Of a stretch of DNA of 64,000 nucleotides, positions 9,301 to 16,961 are shown piece by piece. The stretch covers positions 62,001 to 126,000 of the forward strand of contig CAJUHR010000005.1 in NCBI GenBank assembly GCA_910586255.1, written 5' to 3'. The notes beneath the pieces were generated by a model, which was not told where the DNA came from, did no database searches, and saw only the letters and a list, made by a program, of their open reading frames with translations. Position 1 is the first letter of the stretch; each line of letters starts with the position of its first letter. The position numbers and the translations under genes were made by a program. Origin of the DNA: an uncultured Lachnospiraceae bacterium. Lineage in GTDB: Bacteria > Bacillota > Clostridia > Lachnospirales > Lachnospiraceae.

Positions 9301-9576
9301 TCAGTCATTATCCGGCAAAAGCTTGATCCTCACCATGATCTGACGAACAAAGCTGCCCTCCGGCAAATCCAAATCCTCCCCGTGGGTCTGGGCCGGAAAC
9401 TCTCCGCCCTCCTCCAATTCCACGCTGAGCCAGTTGTAGGCTGCCTCTCTGGCTTCATCCAAAGCGTCCTCCAGATCCGGACCGTCTGCCTCACAGCACT
9501 CCAGATCCGGAAAAACCACATGAAACCCTTTATCCTCTTTATGAGGAGTAAATACCGCCGGATAAGTAAATGTCAT
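9301..9576 (-). CDS. HicB-like antitoxin-family protein (orphan)
   Basis: A 91-residue protein with the HicB ribonuclease-H-like fold pattern (YPAVFTPHKEDKGFHVVFPDL, then DLEDALDEAREAAYNWL). HicB proteins normally neutralise the mRNA-cleaving toxin HicA. No HicA-like ORF is present on either side, and no C-terminal DNA-binding helix is obvious, so this is a solitary HicB. Such orphans are common in Clostridia and may act outside a toxin-antitoxin pair. It has a near-perfect promoter at 9642-9670. Confidence 0.82.
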   Translation of the reverse strand: MTFTYPAVFTPHKEDKGFHVVFPDLECCEADGPDLEDALDEAREAAYNWLSVELEEGGEFPAQTHGEDLDLPEGSFVRQIMVRIKLLPDND

Positions 9577-9641
9577 AATTTTGTTTCTCCTTCACTACCT
9601 TCTGTTATTTTGCCGCCCAAACAGCTGTTTTTATTAAATCT

Positions 9642-9670
9642 ATTATAAATTCCAAAAGAACGATTGTCAA
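9642..9670 (-). promoter_or_regulatory. Consensus vegetative promoter for hicB-like gene
   Basis: On the minus strand TTGACA (9665-9670) and TATAAT (9642-9647) are separated by exactly 17 bp. This is a full consensus sigma-A promoter about 65 nt upstream of the HicB-like start codon. Confidence 0.8.
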
Positions 9671-9679
9671 ACCGTAACC

Positions 9680-10717
9680 TCAATTGAGATACGCCACATC
9701 CTGCCGCATGGGAAGATCAAAATACTTTACCTGTTTATTGTTTAGCTCTGCTTCCAGACGAATCGCCGATATTCTCCGATTCTCCGCCGTGGAAAAATAA
9801 TAGGTCCGGCTCTCCCCGCACATGGCAGCAATGCATAAGGTCAGCTCATAGCTGTCGCTTCCGTCTCCGGCCTTTATGATCCCCTTGGGGATATCCACAG
9901 CGGCAAAATTGTGAAACATCTTGGAAATCCCGTCCAACTCATTGACCCCCTTGACTCCGTAGGTCTTCATAAATGCCAGCCGCACGAAGCGGGACGGTGA
10001 CGTATATCCCCCCGGAAGCCCCATGCCCCCGCCCTGCATTTCCCCAAACACGGAAATCTCCATGCCGCTGATTTTCTGAGGCGGAATCGGCACATTTCGG
10101 ATTCCCGTATAATTGCAAAGATTTGTCAGATGCCACCGGTAATCCGGGCTGTTAGTAAGAATCCCGATGGAATGGCGATAAACACTCAATCCGTCCCCGT
10201 TTGACTCAATCACCACTGCCTCTCCGGTAGTATCGGAAAAAATATAATGCACACACATCCGATGGCCAAACACCAGCTCCTCCGTCAGCTTCAGCCCGGG
10301 AAGCTGGCGCACAACCTCCTCCACGGACCCGCATCTTCCCAGGAGATAATCCACAAAAAAGCCCGGATTCACCGGCATCCGTCTATTTTCTCTGGGAAGC
10401 TGCGGATACTCGGCATACCCCGGCAAGTTCAAAAGAGCACCCATCAGACCACATTCGTTGATCCCATCCACCATAATCGGGGTGTCCAGTCCCAAAATTG
10501 CCATTCCCACAAATACATACCTGGCCACGGTCCATGACTGACTGGAAGGATTGATCTCCAACCGCATCCGGTATCCCCTTGGAATCACGGCAATCTTATT
10601 CATGGACAGATCCCCGAACTGGTCATAGGTCCGCCCTAACAGGTGTTTCCCATCCTCCGTATCCCAGGAAAAGCTGCTGCACCCAAAATTCATATTCCAT
10701 GTGGCTGATTCTCTCAT
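9680..10717 (-). CDS. Choloylglycine hydrolase / penicillin V acylase family
   Basis: An Ntn-hydrolase of about 345 residues. The presumed nucleophile is the Cys in NFGCSSFSWD, followed by GRTYDQF, NECGLMGALLNLPG and SPSRFVRLAF, which correspond to the catalytic Asp, Asn and Arg regions. The family cleaves amide bonds in conjugated bile salts, penicillin V or N-acyl homoserine lactones; substrate cannot be told from motifs. In classical bile salt hydrolases the Cys follows the initiator Met directly. Here about 12 residues precede it, so autoprocessing of a propeptide is required, as in penicillin V acylases. The ATG at 10717 is favoured by GGAG 9 nt upstream; an ATG at 10732 is also in frame. 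Confidence 0.85.
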   Translation of the reverse strand: MRESATWNMNFGCSSFSWDTEDGKHLLGRTYDQFGDLSMNKIAVIPRGYRMRLEINPSSQSWTVARYVFVGMAILGLDTPIMVDGINECGLMGALLNLPGYAEYPQLPRENRRMPVNPGFFVDYLLGRCGSVEEVVRQLPGLKLTEELVFGHRMCVHYIFSDTTGEAVVIESNGDGLSVYRHSIGILTNSPDYRWHLTNLCNYTGIRNVPIPPQKISGMEISVFGEMQGGGMGLPGGYTSPSRFVRLAFMKTYGVKGVNELDGISKMFHNFAAVDIPKGIIKAGDGSDSYELTLCIAAMCGESRTYYFSTAENRRISAIRLEAELNNKQVKYFDLPMRQDVAYLN

Positions 10718-10841
10718 TGTTTCTATCTCCATTTTTTATGGGTTTCCATTTCTGCTTCCATTATTATAATTAATTTTCTTCTCCCCTATTCTCAACCGCA
10801 AAAAATCTTTCAAAAATATTGAAAACACAGTCCTTCACACA

Positions 10842-11411
10842 TTAGCGTTCCATCAGCATATCCCCGTTCTTTTTCAGCCAGCTTCTTCTTCTCTTATAAT
10901 CCGGAAGAACCTCCTCCACCAAGCTCCAAAAGCGATCCGAGTGGTTCATCTCCCTGCGGTGAGCCAGCTCATGAACCACCACATAATCCAGCACCTCCTC
11001 CGGCGCCAAAATCAACCGCCAGTTATAATTCAGATTTCCTTTTGCACTGCAGCTTCCCCAGCGGGTTTTTTGATCCCGTATGGTGATTTTTCCATAAATT
11101 ATGCCCATCTTCTGCGCGTAATAGGCTGTCCGCTGCCCCAGCACCTGCACTGCCAGCCTTTGATGCCTTTCGTAATCCTCTCTGCTCCATTTCGGAAGCT
11201 GCTCCTTTTTCTCCTCTCTTTCCCTGACTCTGCGTCCCAGCTCCTCCTGCGTTCTCACAATCCATCCGCTCTTTTCCCGCACAAAGGCCTCCACATCTGC
11301 CTTCCTGCACCGCATAGGAGCCCGCACTGTCACAGAACCGTCTGCCGATATCTGAATTGCTAAGGTTTTCCTTGAGCTTCTGATCAGCTCATAAGGTATA
11401 TTTTTGTTCAT
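10842..11411 (-). CDS. YgjP-like (DUF45/M48) metallopeptidase
   Basis: A 189-residue predicted zinc metalloprotease. It has the HExxH motif in VVHELAHRREMNHSDRFW, with a downstream Glu in LVEEVLPDYKRR. The family signature TRWGSCSAKGNLNYNWRL precedes it. No signal peptide is seen and the substrate is unknown. I start at the ATG at 11411. The 19 codons further upstream that remain open run into the dispersed hairpin repeat at 11449-11510, so that extension is probably not native protein. Confidence 0.85.
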   Translation of the reverse strand: MNKNIPYELIRSSRKTLAIQISADGSVTVRAPMRCRKADVEAFVREKSGWIVRTQEELGRRVREREEKKEQLPKWSREDYERHQRLAVQVLGQRTAYYAQKMGIIYGKITIRDQKTRWGSCSAKGNLNYNWRLILAPEEVLDYVVVHELAHRREMNHSDRFWSLVEEVLPDYKRRRSWLKKNGDMLMER

Positions 11412-11448
11412 GCTTCTATCCATTCCTTTTGTTATATTTTTGTTTGGC

Positions 11449-11510
11449 CCATAACTGTACTGACCCATGACTAATCAGCGGAGTGACTAGTCATGGAGTG
11501 AACAGTAACT
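11449..11510. repeat. Dispersed nested-hairpin repeat, copy 1
   Basis: An imperfect palindrome of about 62 bp. Outer ends are CCATAACTGTACTG and GAACAGTAACT, and the central hairpin has CCATGACTAATCA against TGACTAGTCATGG. A second, inverted copy lies at 58958-59023 (central stem CATGACTAATCA / TGATTAGTCATG). A short intergenic mobile-type repeat is the simplest reading. Confidence 0.65.
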
Positions 11511-11520
11511 TTTTTATAGC

Positions 11521-11600
11521 AGTTCAAATTCAGCATCGGATGGACATCCAATGCTCCTTGTTCGGCGCAGACGTGCAAGAAGATACCCGTTTGAACTGTT
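11521..11600. repeat. Dispersed intergenic repeat family 2, copy 1
   Basis: An 80-bp stretch related to 57069-57153. Both contain an ATGCT-TTGTTC-GCG block followed by CAAGAAGAT, and are bounded by GTTCA / TGAACTGTTAC-type inverted ends. It sits directly after copy 1 of the hairpin repeat, in the intergenic space before the RelA/SpoT-domain gene. Confidence 0.45.
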
Positions 11601-11642
11601 ACACTTTTTTTATAACAAATCTGCAAAATCTTTATAAAGCCC

Positions 11643-11670
11643 TTGTTTTCCTGGCCTGATTTGTTATACT
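11643..11670 (+). promoter_or_regulatory. Promoter of RelA/SpoT-domain gene
   Basis: TTGTTT (11643-11648) and TATACT (11665-11670) are spaced 16 bp apart on the plus strand, about 33 nt before the start codon at 11703, with GGAGACC as ribosome binding site. Confidence 0.6.
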
Positions 11671-11702
11671 TAAAGACAATGAGTTTTTGAAAGGAGACCT
11701 AC

Positions 11703-12965
11703 ATGGATTTAGTCAGCCAGTTTATTGAAAATTATAAAAAGAAAATGTCCTTTTATGAGGCTGCTGGCAGACTGGCGGCCGCTCAGCTAGAGTCAGTACT
11801 GCAGGCCGCCGGTATCCGTGCCATGGTCACCTCCCGGGCCAAAAATCCGGACCGTTTAAAGGCTAAGGTGATTCGCCGGAATACCAAACGTCAGATACCT
11901 TACAAGAATATGAAAGAGATTTATGATGACATTGCTGATCTGTGCGGCATCCGGGTATCCTTATATTTCCCCGGCGACCGCAATAAAACCGGTGATCTGA
12001 TTTCTGATCAGTTTGCAACTGAGAGCATCCGTCATTTTCCCGAGCAGTCCAGCCCTCCCACCTACAACCGGCGTTTTTCCGGCTACTGGGCAACCCACTA
12101 CCGGGCGCGGCTAAAAGAGGATACTCTGACACAGGCCCAGAAGCGGTATTCCTCCGCGCGTCTGGAGATCCAGGTGGCATCTCTGTTAATGCATGCCTGG
12201 TCCGAGGTAGAACATGATCTGATCTACAAGCCTCTCCAGGGAGGCCTTTCGGAGGAGGAGCTTGCCATCATTGACGAGCTGAACGGTTTGGTTCTCTCGG
12301 GAGAGATTGCCTTAGAACGGCTTCAGATCGCCGGCGACAAGCGGATTCTCAATAAAAAATCCTCCTTCGACAGCCAGTACGACCTTGCTTCCTATTTATA
12401 TAACTATTTAAGCAGCAACTTCCGCAAGGAGGATGTGGAGCTGCGCATGGGCAACATCGAACTCCTGTACCGCCTCATCAGCCGTCTGGAAATGAACAGT
12501 GTCAAAGCCATCGAACCGGTCATGAAATCTGTAAAATTTGAGAAGGACAAACGGAACATTTCCCAGCAGATCATTGATCAGGTGATCACCGGCAATGCCA
12601 TGCACTATCAGACCTATCAGGAGCTCCGCGCCATCAATCATGATATTGACGAGGCAGGCCATCAGGCTATCCATCAATTCCTGGAAAGCTGGGTTCCCTT
12701 AGAAAACCTGTTAAATCAGATGACTTCCCCCAGGCAAAAGGGAGCTTTTCATATCAACTCTTTAAAACGGATGAATCTTTTGAGCCAAGATTGTATCGGG
12801 GCCATTATCTCCCTCAGAAAGCTCCGAAACATGCTGATCCATGATATTGAGATTCCGGAGACAGACATTCTTTTAAAGCGTGCCAAGGAAGCCCAGGGGC
12901 TTTACCGCAAGCTGGAAGCCCAGTTCGGCACAAAGGGAGACGGACATGTAACAACAAATATTTAA
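11703..12965 (+). CDS. RelA/SpoT-domain (p)ppGpp synthetase-like protein
   Basis: A 420-residue protein. Residues about 1-175 form a RelA/SpoT nucleotidyltransferase domain: KNMKEIYDDIADLCGIRVSL, GYWATHYRARL (equivalent of GYxSxH) and LEIQVASLLMHAWSEVEHDL, with the conserved Asp and Glu retained. There is no HD hydrolase domain and no TGS/ACT region. The remaining roughly 240 residues are predicted mostly helical and not recognised. It is best described as a small-alarmone-synthetase-like enzyme with a long C-terminal extension. No antitoxin-like gene is adjacent, so a ToxSAS role is not supported. Confidence 0.82.
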   Translation: MDLVSQFIENYKKKMSFYEAAGRLAAAQLESVLQAAGIRAMVTSRAKNPDRLKAKVIRRNTKRQIPYKNMKEIYDDIADLCGIRVSLYFPGDRNKTGDLISDQFATESIRHFPEQSSPPTYNRRFSGYWATHYRARLKEDTLTQAQKRYSSARLEIQVASLLMHAWSEVEHDLIYKPLQGGLSEEELAIIDELNGLVLSGEIALERLQIAGDKRILNKKSSFDSQYDLASYLYNYLSSNFRKEDVELRMGNIELLYRLISRLEMNSVKAIEPVMKSVKFEKDKRNISQQIIDQVITGNAMHYQTYQELRAINHDIDEAGHQAIHQFLESWVPLENLLNQMTSPRQKGAFHINSLKRMNLLSQDCIGAIISLRKLRNMLIHDIEIPETDILLKRAKEAQGLYRKLEAQFGTKGDGHVTTNI

Positions 12966-13008
12966 AAACGGAGGCATGTGCTGGTATATGCCATGCCTCA
13001 TTACTGCA

Positions 13009-14175
13009 CTATTCCTTTTTCTGCAAATCCAGTATCTGCCCCTGAAGCTGCTGAACCAGCTTTGTCAGCTGTTCCAGTTGAGCGTCTTTCTGTCTCAGCT
13101 GAACATCCTTTTGTTCCAGCTGAACGTCCTTTTGCTCCAGCTGAACGTCCTTTTGCTCCAGCTGAACGTCCTTTTGCTCCAGCTGAACGTCCTGCCGATT
13201 CAGCCGTTCCTGCATCTCATCAATCATATACAGCACCGTATTGTGATCCAGCTCCTGAAGCTCCTTTGAGTACATACTCATCACCTCTTCCATATTTCTG
13301 CACATTTCATAAATGTCTTCATACATGGCTTTAAACTTTGGGTATTGAATGATCAGCTCCTCAATCCGCTCCGGCTCATCGCTACTCAAAAAACACAGCC
13401 ATGCCTCCAGCTCGTTTCCGATACCTTTATTCTCCATGGTTTTTCTGAAAATGTCAAGCGGAACGAAATAATATTCCTGCAACAGCTCCAATACCAGCCC
13501 GGTATTGGACTGCTGATGAAATCTGTGCAGCCACTCTGTTGGATATTTGTGAAACTCTTTCGGAGATTGTTCAAAAAATACGATTGTATAGACATTTTTG
13601 ATATTCCGATAACTGAATGTTTTCCCCTGTTCTCCCCGCACCCGCTTATACTGCCTCAGCAGATGGTCAGCCGAATAGCAGGCGCATCTCTCTCCCGGAA
13701 ATCCATACCCGATTTTCTGGATCTCAACATTTGCCAGGCTGTCATCCTCCAGCTGCACAATGATATCCGTATATAGCAGAGAGGACTCTGCCCCTAAGCG
13801 CACCGAATCATTGGGCAATACCTGTTTGATCTTTAAGCTCCTCTGCATCAGCAGAGACAACAGTTCCTCCAGCCGTTTTGGTGTTGCCTCCGGATTAAAG
13901 ACCTCCTTGAAAAATCCGTCATACAGCATCTTCACTCCCCTGGCGCCTGTGCAGAAATCTAAAAAATCCTCCTGTTCCTTCTCGCTCCACTGATAAAAAA
14001 TATTTATCAGTCCTTTATTGGAATGAATCAGCTTCAGAACCTCCCTGCGGGTCCTTATATTGGGGAAATATTTTGCCAAAGGTTCCTGTTTTTTCAGATT
14101 ATTCTGAGACTGTGGAGCAGTTCTTTTACCGACCGCCAAAATACCGGCTGCCTGGGCAGTTCTTTTTTTCTTCAT
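13009..14175 (-). CDS. Rpn family PD-(D/E)XK recombination-promoting nuclease
   Basis: A 388-residue protein of the PD-(D/E)XK 'nuclease family transposase' group. The core has LYDGFFKEVFNPEATPKRLEELLS, the catalytic-type TDIIVQLEDDSLANVEIQK and GERCACYSADHLLRQY. The C-terminus is a coiled coil built from a seven-residue repeat (QLEQKDV), encoded by a 21-bp tandem repeat. Rpn proteins promote RecA-independent recombination in E. coli; the role here is inferred. It starts at an ATG with AGGAGGAATGGTAC upstream. Two further Rpn genes lie at 42.9 and 59.1 kb but differ in sequence. Confidence 0.88.
   Translation of the reverse strand: MKKKRTAQAAGILAVGKRTAPQSQNNLKKQEPLAKYFPNIRTRREVLKLIHSNKGLINIFYQWSEKEQEDFLDFCTGARGVKMLYDGFFKEVFNPEATPKRLEELLSLLMQRSLKIKQVLPNDSVRLGAESSLLYTDIIVQLEDDSLANVEIQKIGYGFPGERCACYSADHLLRQYKRVRGEQGKTFSYRNIKNVYTIVFFEQSPKEFHKYPTEWLHRFHQQSNTGLVLELLQEYYFVPLDIFRKTMENKGIGNELEAWLCFLSSDEPERIEELIIQYPKFKAMYEDIYEMCRNMEEVMSMYSKELQELDHNTVLYMIDEMQERLNRQDVQLEQKDVQLEQKDVQLEQKDVQLEQKDVQLRQKDAQLEQLTKLVQQLQGQILDLQKKE
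13095..13195. repeat. 21-bp tandem repeat within Rpn gene
   Basis: About four to five copies of a unit like CTGAACGTCCTTTTGCTCCA, in frame, encoding the heptad QLEQKDV. Copies differ by one to three bases. Change in copy number would alter coiled-coil length without a frameshift. Confidence 0.8.
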
Positions 14176-14606
14176 GTACCATTCCTCCTGATAATTTTGT
14201 TTTCTGCTGGGATTTTCTTAACCGGCCAAGGCCGCCTGGACAGGATAAAAAAGGATTTCCTTGATTGACAGATTCCGGGCTTGTGAGATGTCGCCCGATA
14301 AAGACAGTTCAAACATACCATATCTGAGAGAAATTAGCAACCATTTTTTTGAATGAGAACCGCAAATATCTAAAGTTAATTGTAATTGCAATTTTGGAAA
14401 AGCTATACATCTTACAGGGCAAAGAAGGAAAAATGTAGGGTCTACATGTATAATCACCCCGAGAGCCCCAGATGGAATTGATGATGTTTTCGAATGACGG
14501 AAGATGTGCTACAATCCAGATACGGAAAGTCAGAGAGCAAAAGGCGGCTTACCCTCCTTACACGGAGGGGCTAACCCTCCGGACGGAAGAAAGGAGGGTG
14601 ATGCGG
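14176..14606. other. Intergenic region between Rpn gene and small toxin
   Basis: About 430 nt between two divergent genes. The left part holds the Rpn ribosome binding site. The middle (14290-14470) is AT-rich and should contain promoters, but I found no pair of hexamers I would defend. The right end (14551-14599) holds the alternative hairpins that mask the toxin ribosome binding site. Confidence 0.5.
14551..14599 (+). promoter_or_regulatory. Alternative hairpins sequestering toxin Shine-Dalgarno
   Basis: ACCCTCC (14574-14580) is the exact complement of GGAGGGT (14593-14599), which is the Shine-Dalgarno of the small ORF at 14607. A second CCCTCC (14552-14557) can pair with GGAGGG at 14564-14569. 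Two mutually adjustable stem-loops of this kind are typical of type I toxin mRNAs that are made in a translationally silent form. Confidence 0.6.
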
Positions 14607-14696
14607 ATGGTTACATATGCTGATTTGTTTCAGTTTTATATCTTTATCGTTGCCCTGGTTGGGTTGTGCTACACAATCTTCAGGGAAAAGAAATAG
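14607..14696 (+). CDS. Small holin-like toxin peptide (type I TA-like)
   Basis: A 29-residue peptide: MVTYADLFQF, then a hydrophobic span (YIFIVALVGLCYTIF) and a basic tail REKK. This layout matches the small membrane peptides annotated as putative holin-like toxins in Firmicutes. GGAGG lies 9 nt upstream of the chosen ATG; an in-frame ATG two codons earlier is too close to it. A hairpin (AGCCGCCACTA / TAGTGACGGCT) follows the stop. The downstream region where an antisense RNA would be expected is interrupted by an IS110 remnant, so its antitoxin may be lost. Confidence 0.6.
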   Translation: MVTYADLFQFYIFIVALVGLCYTIFREKK

Positions 14697-14702
14697 CCGC
14701 CA

Positions 14703-15095
14703 CTACTCGCAATAGTGACGGCTGACCTCGTAAGAGGTTAAGTCAACATAGTTGAGGGTAGGCCGCTTCTCTGGCTTTCCCCTTCTGTTCCCAATATACC
14801 ATATCCAAAACCGGGTTTCAAGTATTTTTATTATCCAGATGCAGAAATCGCCTGCCTGGCCTACAATTACGGTAGAAGGAGGGCTATTTTTTATGGTGGA
14901 AAAATATTGGAGAAAATACTCAATGAGACGGTGCCTCACCTGGAAGAGAGACAGCTGGAGCGCTTGAAAAATGTCCTGTACATCGGTTGTTGCACCAAAC
15001 TCACGCACTTCCTGCTTATTGCCATTTTTGAAGCAGGCTACAATGAGCTTTTTGTGTACATCAATACCACAACAATTGTCGTAAATTTTATCCAT
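14703..15095 (-). pseudogene. IS110-family transposase remnant
   Basis: The first about 45 codons read as the N-terminus of an IS110/IS1111 DEDD transposase (DKIYDNCCGIDVHKKLIVACF ... EVREFGATT), including the first catalytic Asp of GIDVHKK. After that the frame no longer resembles the family, and the roughly 400-residue enzyme is absent. It is a decayed, internally deleted copy. The stretch 15096-15264 contains no gene I can support; it holds the old element edge and a perfect 10-bp hairpin (GGCGGGTGGA / TCCACCCGCC) overlapping the stop of the next gene. Confidence 0.75.
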
Positions 15096-15264
15096 AATGG
15101 CGCCTCCGTGGATGAATTTACGGCACGTAACCAGTCTGTTGTCATTTTACTGTACGTCCTTTTGCCGCAAATGGCTGGACAGATGGTGGTACCAAGCGGA
15201 CAGGCATGGAGGTTTAGTTAAGTTTTACCAGAAGGTACGCCTTGGAACAGAGGCGGGTGGATTT

Positions 15265-16077
15265 CTACTTCTCCACCCGCCTGGCCACTACCAGAAATCT
15301 CCCATCTCCCTCTGTGTACTCACAGGTGGTCAGGGTAATCAGCTGCTGGGGCCACTCTGGTACTATCCCCGTATCGTAAAAACTGTTTTCCTTCATATAG
15401 GCAACCAGCCTTTTATAGTCCTCCTCCGTCCTTGCCGCCAGCATCTTAGCAAACTCCCGGTTGATCTCTCCGGCGCCTATCTTAAAGGCTCCGGCCACCT
15501 CATAGTCCGCTATCTCCTCCAGCGTGTCAAATCCAATAACCGGATGGGCTTTATAGTATTCCTTCTCGGCATAGCCCTCCAGGGAGGCAAACATGGAACC
15601 GTTCTTCATGTGATGTCCGTACAGCAGATAGTTGGGGCATCCTTCCCCGATCCAGCACGCCCCGTCCAGGTACACCATCCCGTATGCGGAATATTCCTGA
15701 TCAAAGCCTCTCTTTAAATAATAATCCGGCTTATCCGGCGTGTGCATCACCGGGTAGTCCACCACCGTTCCCTCAATTCTCACCCAGCCGATCACATCGC
15801 TGTTTTCCTCTGCCAGTTTCCGGTAGCTTTCCAGCCTTATGCGCTCTGCCTGCTCCCTGACTGCCTCCAGCTCCTTCCCGTCCATCGCTGCTTCCGCCTT
15901 CGGATCCATCGGGGCAGGGATTCCTCCCATCTTCTCGTAGAGAGAGTTCAGATCCGCATTTCCTCTTTTGTATTCTTCCAGAGTCCGGTAATAGGAATAC
16001 CCAAACCATACGGCCGCAATGACGCAGAGGAGAGCCGTCAATGCCAGCACAAATCGCAGAACCTTCCTGGCCCTCAT
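15265..16077 (-). CDS. Class B sortase
   Basis: A 270-residue membrane-anchored transpeptidase with an N-terminal transmembrane segment (VLRFVLALTALLCVIAAVWFG). The catalytic His is in YLLYGHHMKNGSMF, Cys in LITLTTCEYTEGDG and Arg in FLVVARR, a class B pattern. Its ATG overlaps the stop of the preceding minor-subunit gene (ATGA), making it the last gene of pilus locus 1. Because the locus also has a pilus-type class C sortase, this enzyme may anchor the finished pilus or the non-canonical minor subunit. That is inference. Confidence 0.93.
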   Translation of the reverse strand: MRARKVLRFVLALTALLCVIAAVWFGYSYYRTLEEYKRGNADLNSLYEKMGGIPAPMDPKAEAAMDGKELEAVREQAERIRLESYRKLAEENSDVIGWVRIEGTVVDYPVMHTPDKPDYYLKRGFDQEYSAYGMVYLDGACWIGEGCPNYLLYGHHMKNGSMFASLEGYAEKEYYKAHPVIGFDTLEEIADYEVAGAFKIGAGEINREFAKMLAARTEEDYKRLVAYMKENSFYDTGIVPEWPQQLITLTTCEYTEGDGRFLVVARRVEK

Positions 16078-16961
16078 CCTTCCTCACCCGTTCTCAGCGC
16101 CTGACGTGAGACCAGAGAAACCATGAGAAGGCACAGAGAGGCGATCATTCCGTAGAGATATCCCGCTGTTCCCATATCTCCCAGCTTGGGAATCATAGGC
16201 AGCGCGGACAGAGGCACCAGAGGCTCCTCCAAAGTTATCCACTCATCCGGAGGGTTGGTAAAGCTGGCCAGGGGGGTCTCCTCCTCCCCGATGGTGGTGG
16301 TAGAAGGACCTCCTCCCGGGGACGATCCTCCGCCGCCACCGCCACCTCCGCCCGAAGGTGTTCCCCCCGGATCGGCGGGTTCTGTAGGTGGAGTTGGCTC
16401 GGTGGGATTTACCGGATCGGTCGGGTCTGTGGGATCGGTCGGATCTGTAGGATCCACGGGGTAATGATCCGACTTAATGTCGCAAAACTGTTTTTCCCCT
16501 CTGCTTAGCTTTATCAGAAACGGATTGGGCATATGCACCACATCTCCAATGGTTATGGAGGTTCCCATTACCAGATAAAATCCCGCCTCCAGGCCGGATA
16601 AGGTTATCTCCTCCTCATCCTTCCCCATACTTCCGGTATGGTCCGGCACGGTTTCCTGCTGGGCCACATATTGATACAGGGCCACCGTCAGCTCCTGCAG
16701 ATCCCCATTATTCTCTTGTTCCGGCAGATAGCCCTTCTCTCCAAAGTCCCCGTCCCGGAAGCCTTCCGTCAGTCGGCCATCCTCCTCTGCCACCCGGTAG
16801 AGCAAAAACTCCATTCCCGGATGCTCATATTTCAGGGTCAGCTCTGCCCCGCCTCCCGGCTCTGCCTCTCTCTGCGAGGCCGCTGACGGAAACGGCAATG
16901 CCATGGCGGACAGCAGACTGATGCCAAGCATCCATGCTGCTGCTCTCATCCGTATTTTCAT
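16074..16961 (-). CDS. Proline-rich wall-anchored minor pilus subunit
   Basis: A 295-residue secreted protein with a signal peptide (MLGISLLSAMALPFPSAAS). A Cna_B-like beta domain (about 35-160, GLEAGFYLVMG) follows. Next is a PTDPTDPTDPTDPVNPTEP linker, a glycine-rich stretch and a C-terminal membrane segment with RTGEEG tail. The sorting motif is unusual: the segment before the hydrophobic span reads ALPMIPKLGDMG rather than LPXTG. The ATG overlaps the class C sortase stop (ATGA). It is probably the pilus base or tip subunit, made with its own sortase. Confidence 0.78.
   Translation of the reverse strand: MKIRMRAAAWMLGISLLSAMALPFPSAASQREAEPGGGAELTLKYEHPGMEFLLYRVAEEDGRLTEGFRDGDFGEKGYLPEQENNGDLQELTVALYQYVAQQETVPDHTGSMGKDEEEITLSGLEAGFYLVMGTSITIGDVVHMPNPFLIKLSRGEKQFCDIKSDHYPVDPTDPTDPTDPTDPVNPTEPTPPTEPADPGGTPSGGGGGGGGGSSPGGGPSTTTIGEEETPLASFTNPPDEWITLEEPLVPLSALPMIPKLGDMGTAGYLYGMIASLCLLMVSLVSRQALRTGEEG

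Noticed and set aside
9301..9576. Complete HicAB toxin-antitoxin pair
   Set aside because: Only the HicB-like gene is present; no short double-stranded-RNA-binding HicA frame on either side.
13090..13200. 21-bp repeats as a possible CRISPR or regulatory array
   Set aside because: No spacers, and the repeat encodes one heptad of a coiled coil in the Rpn gene.
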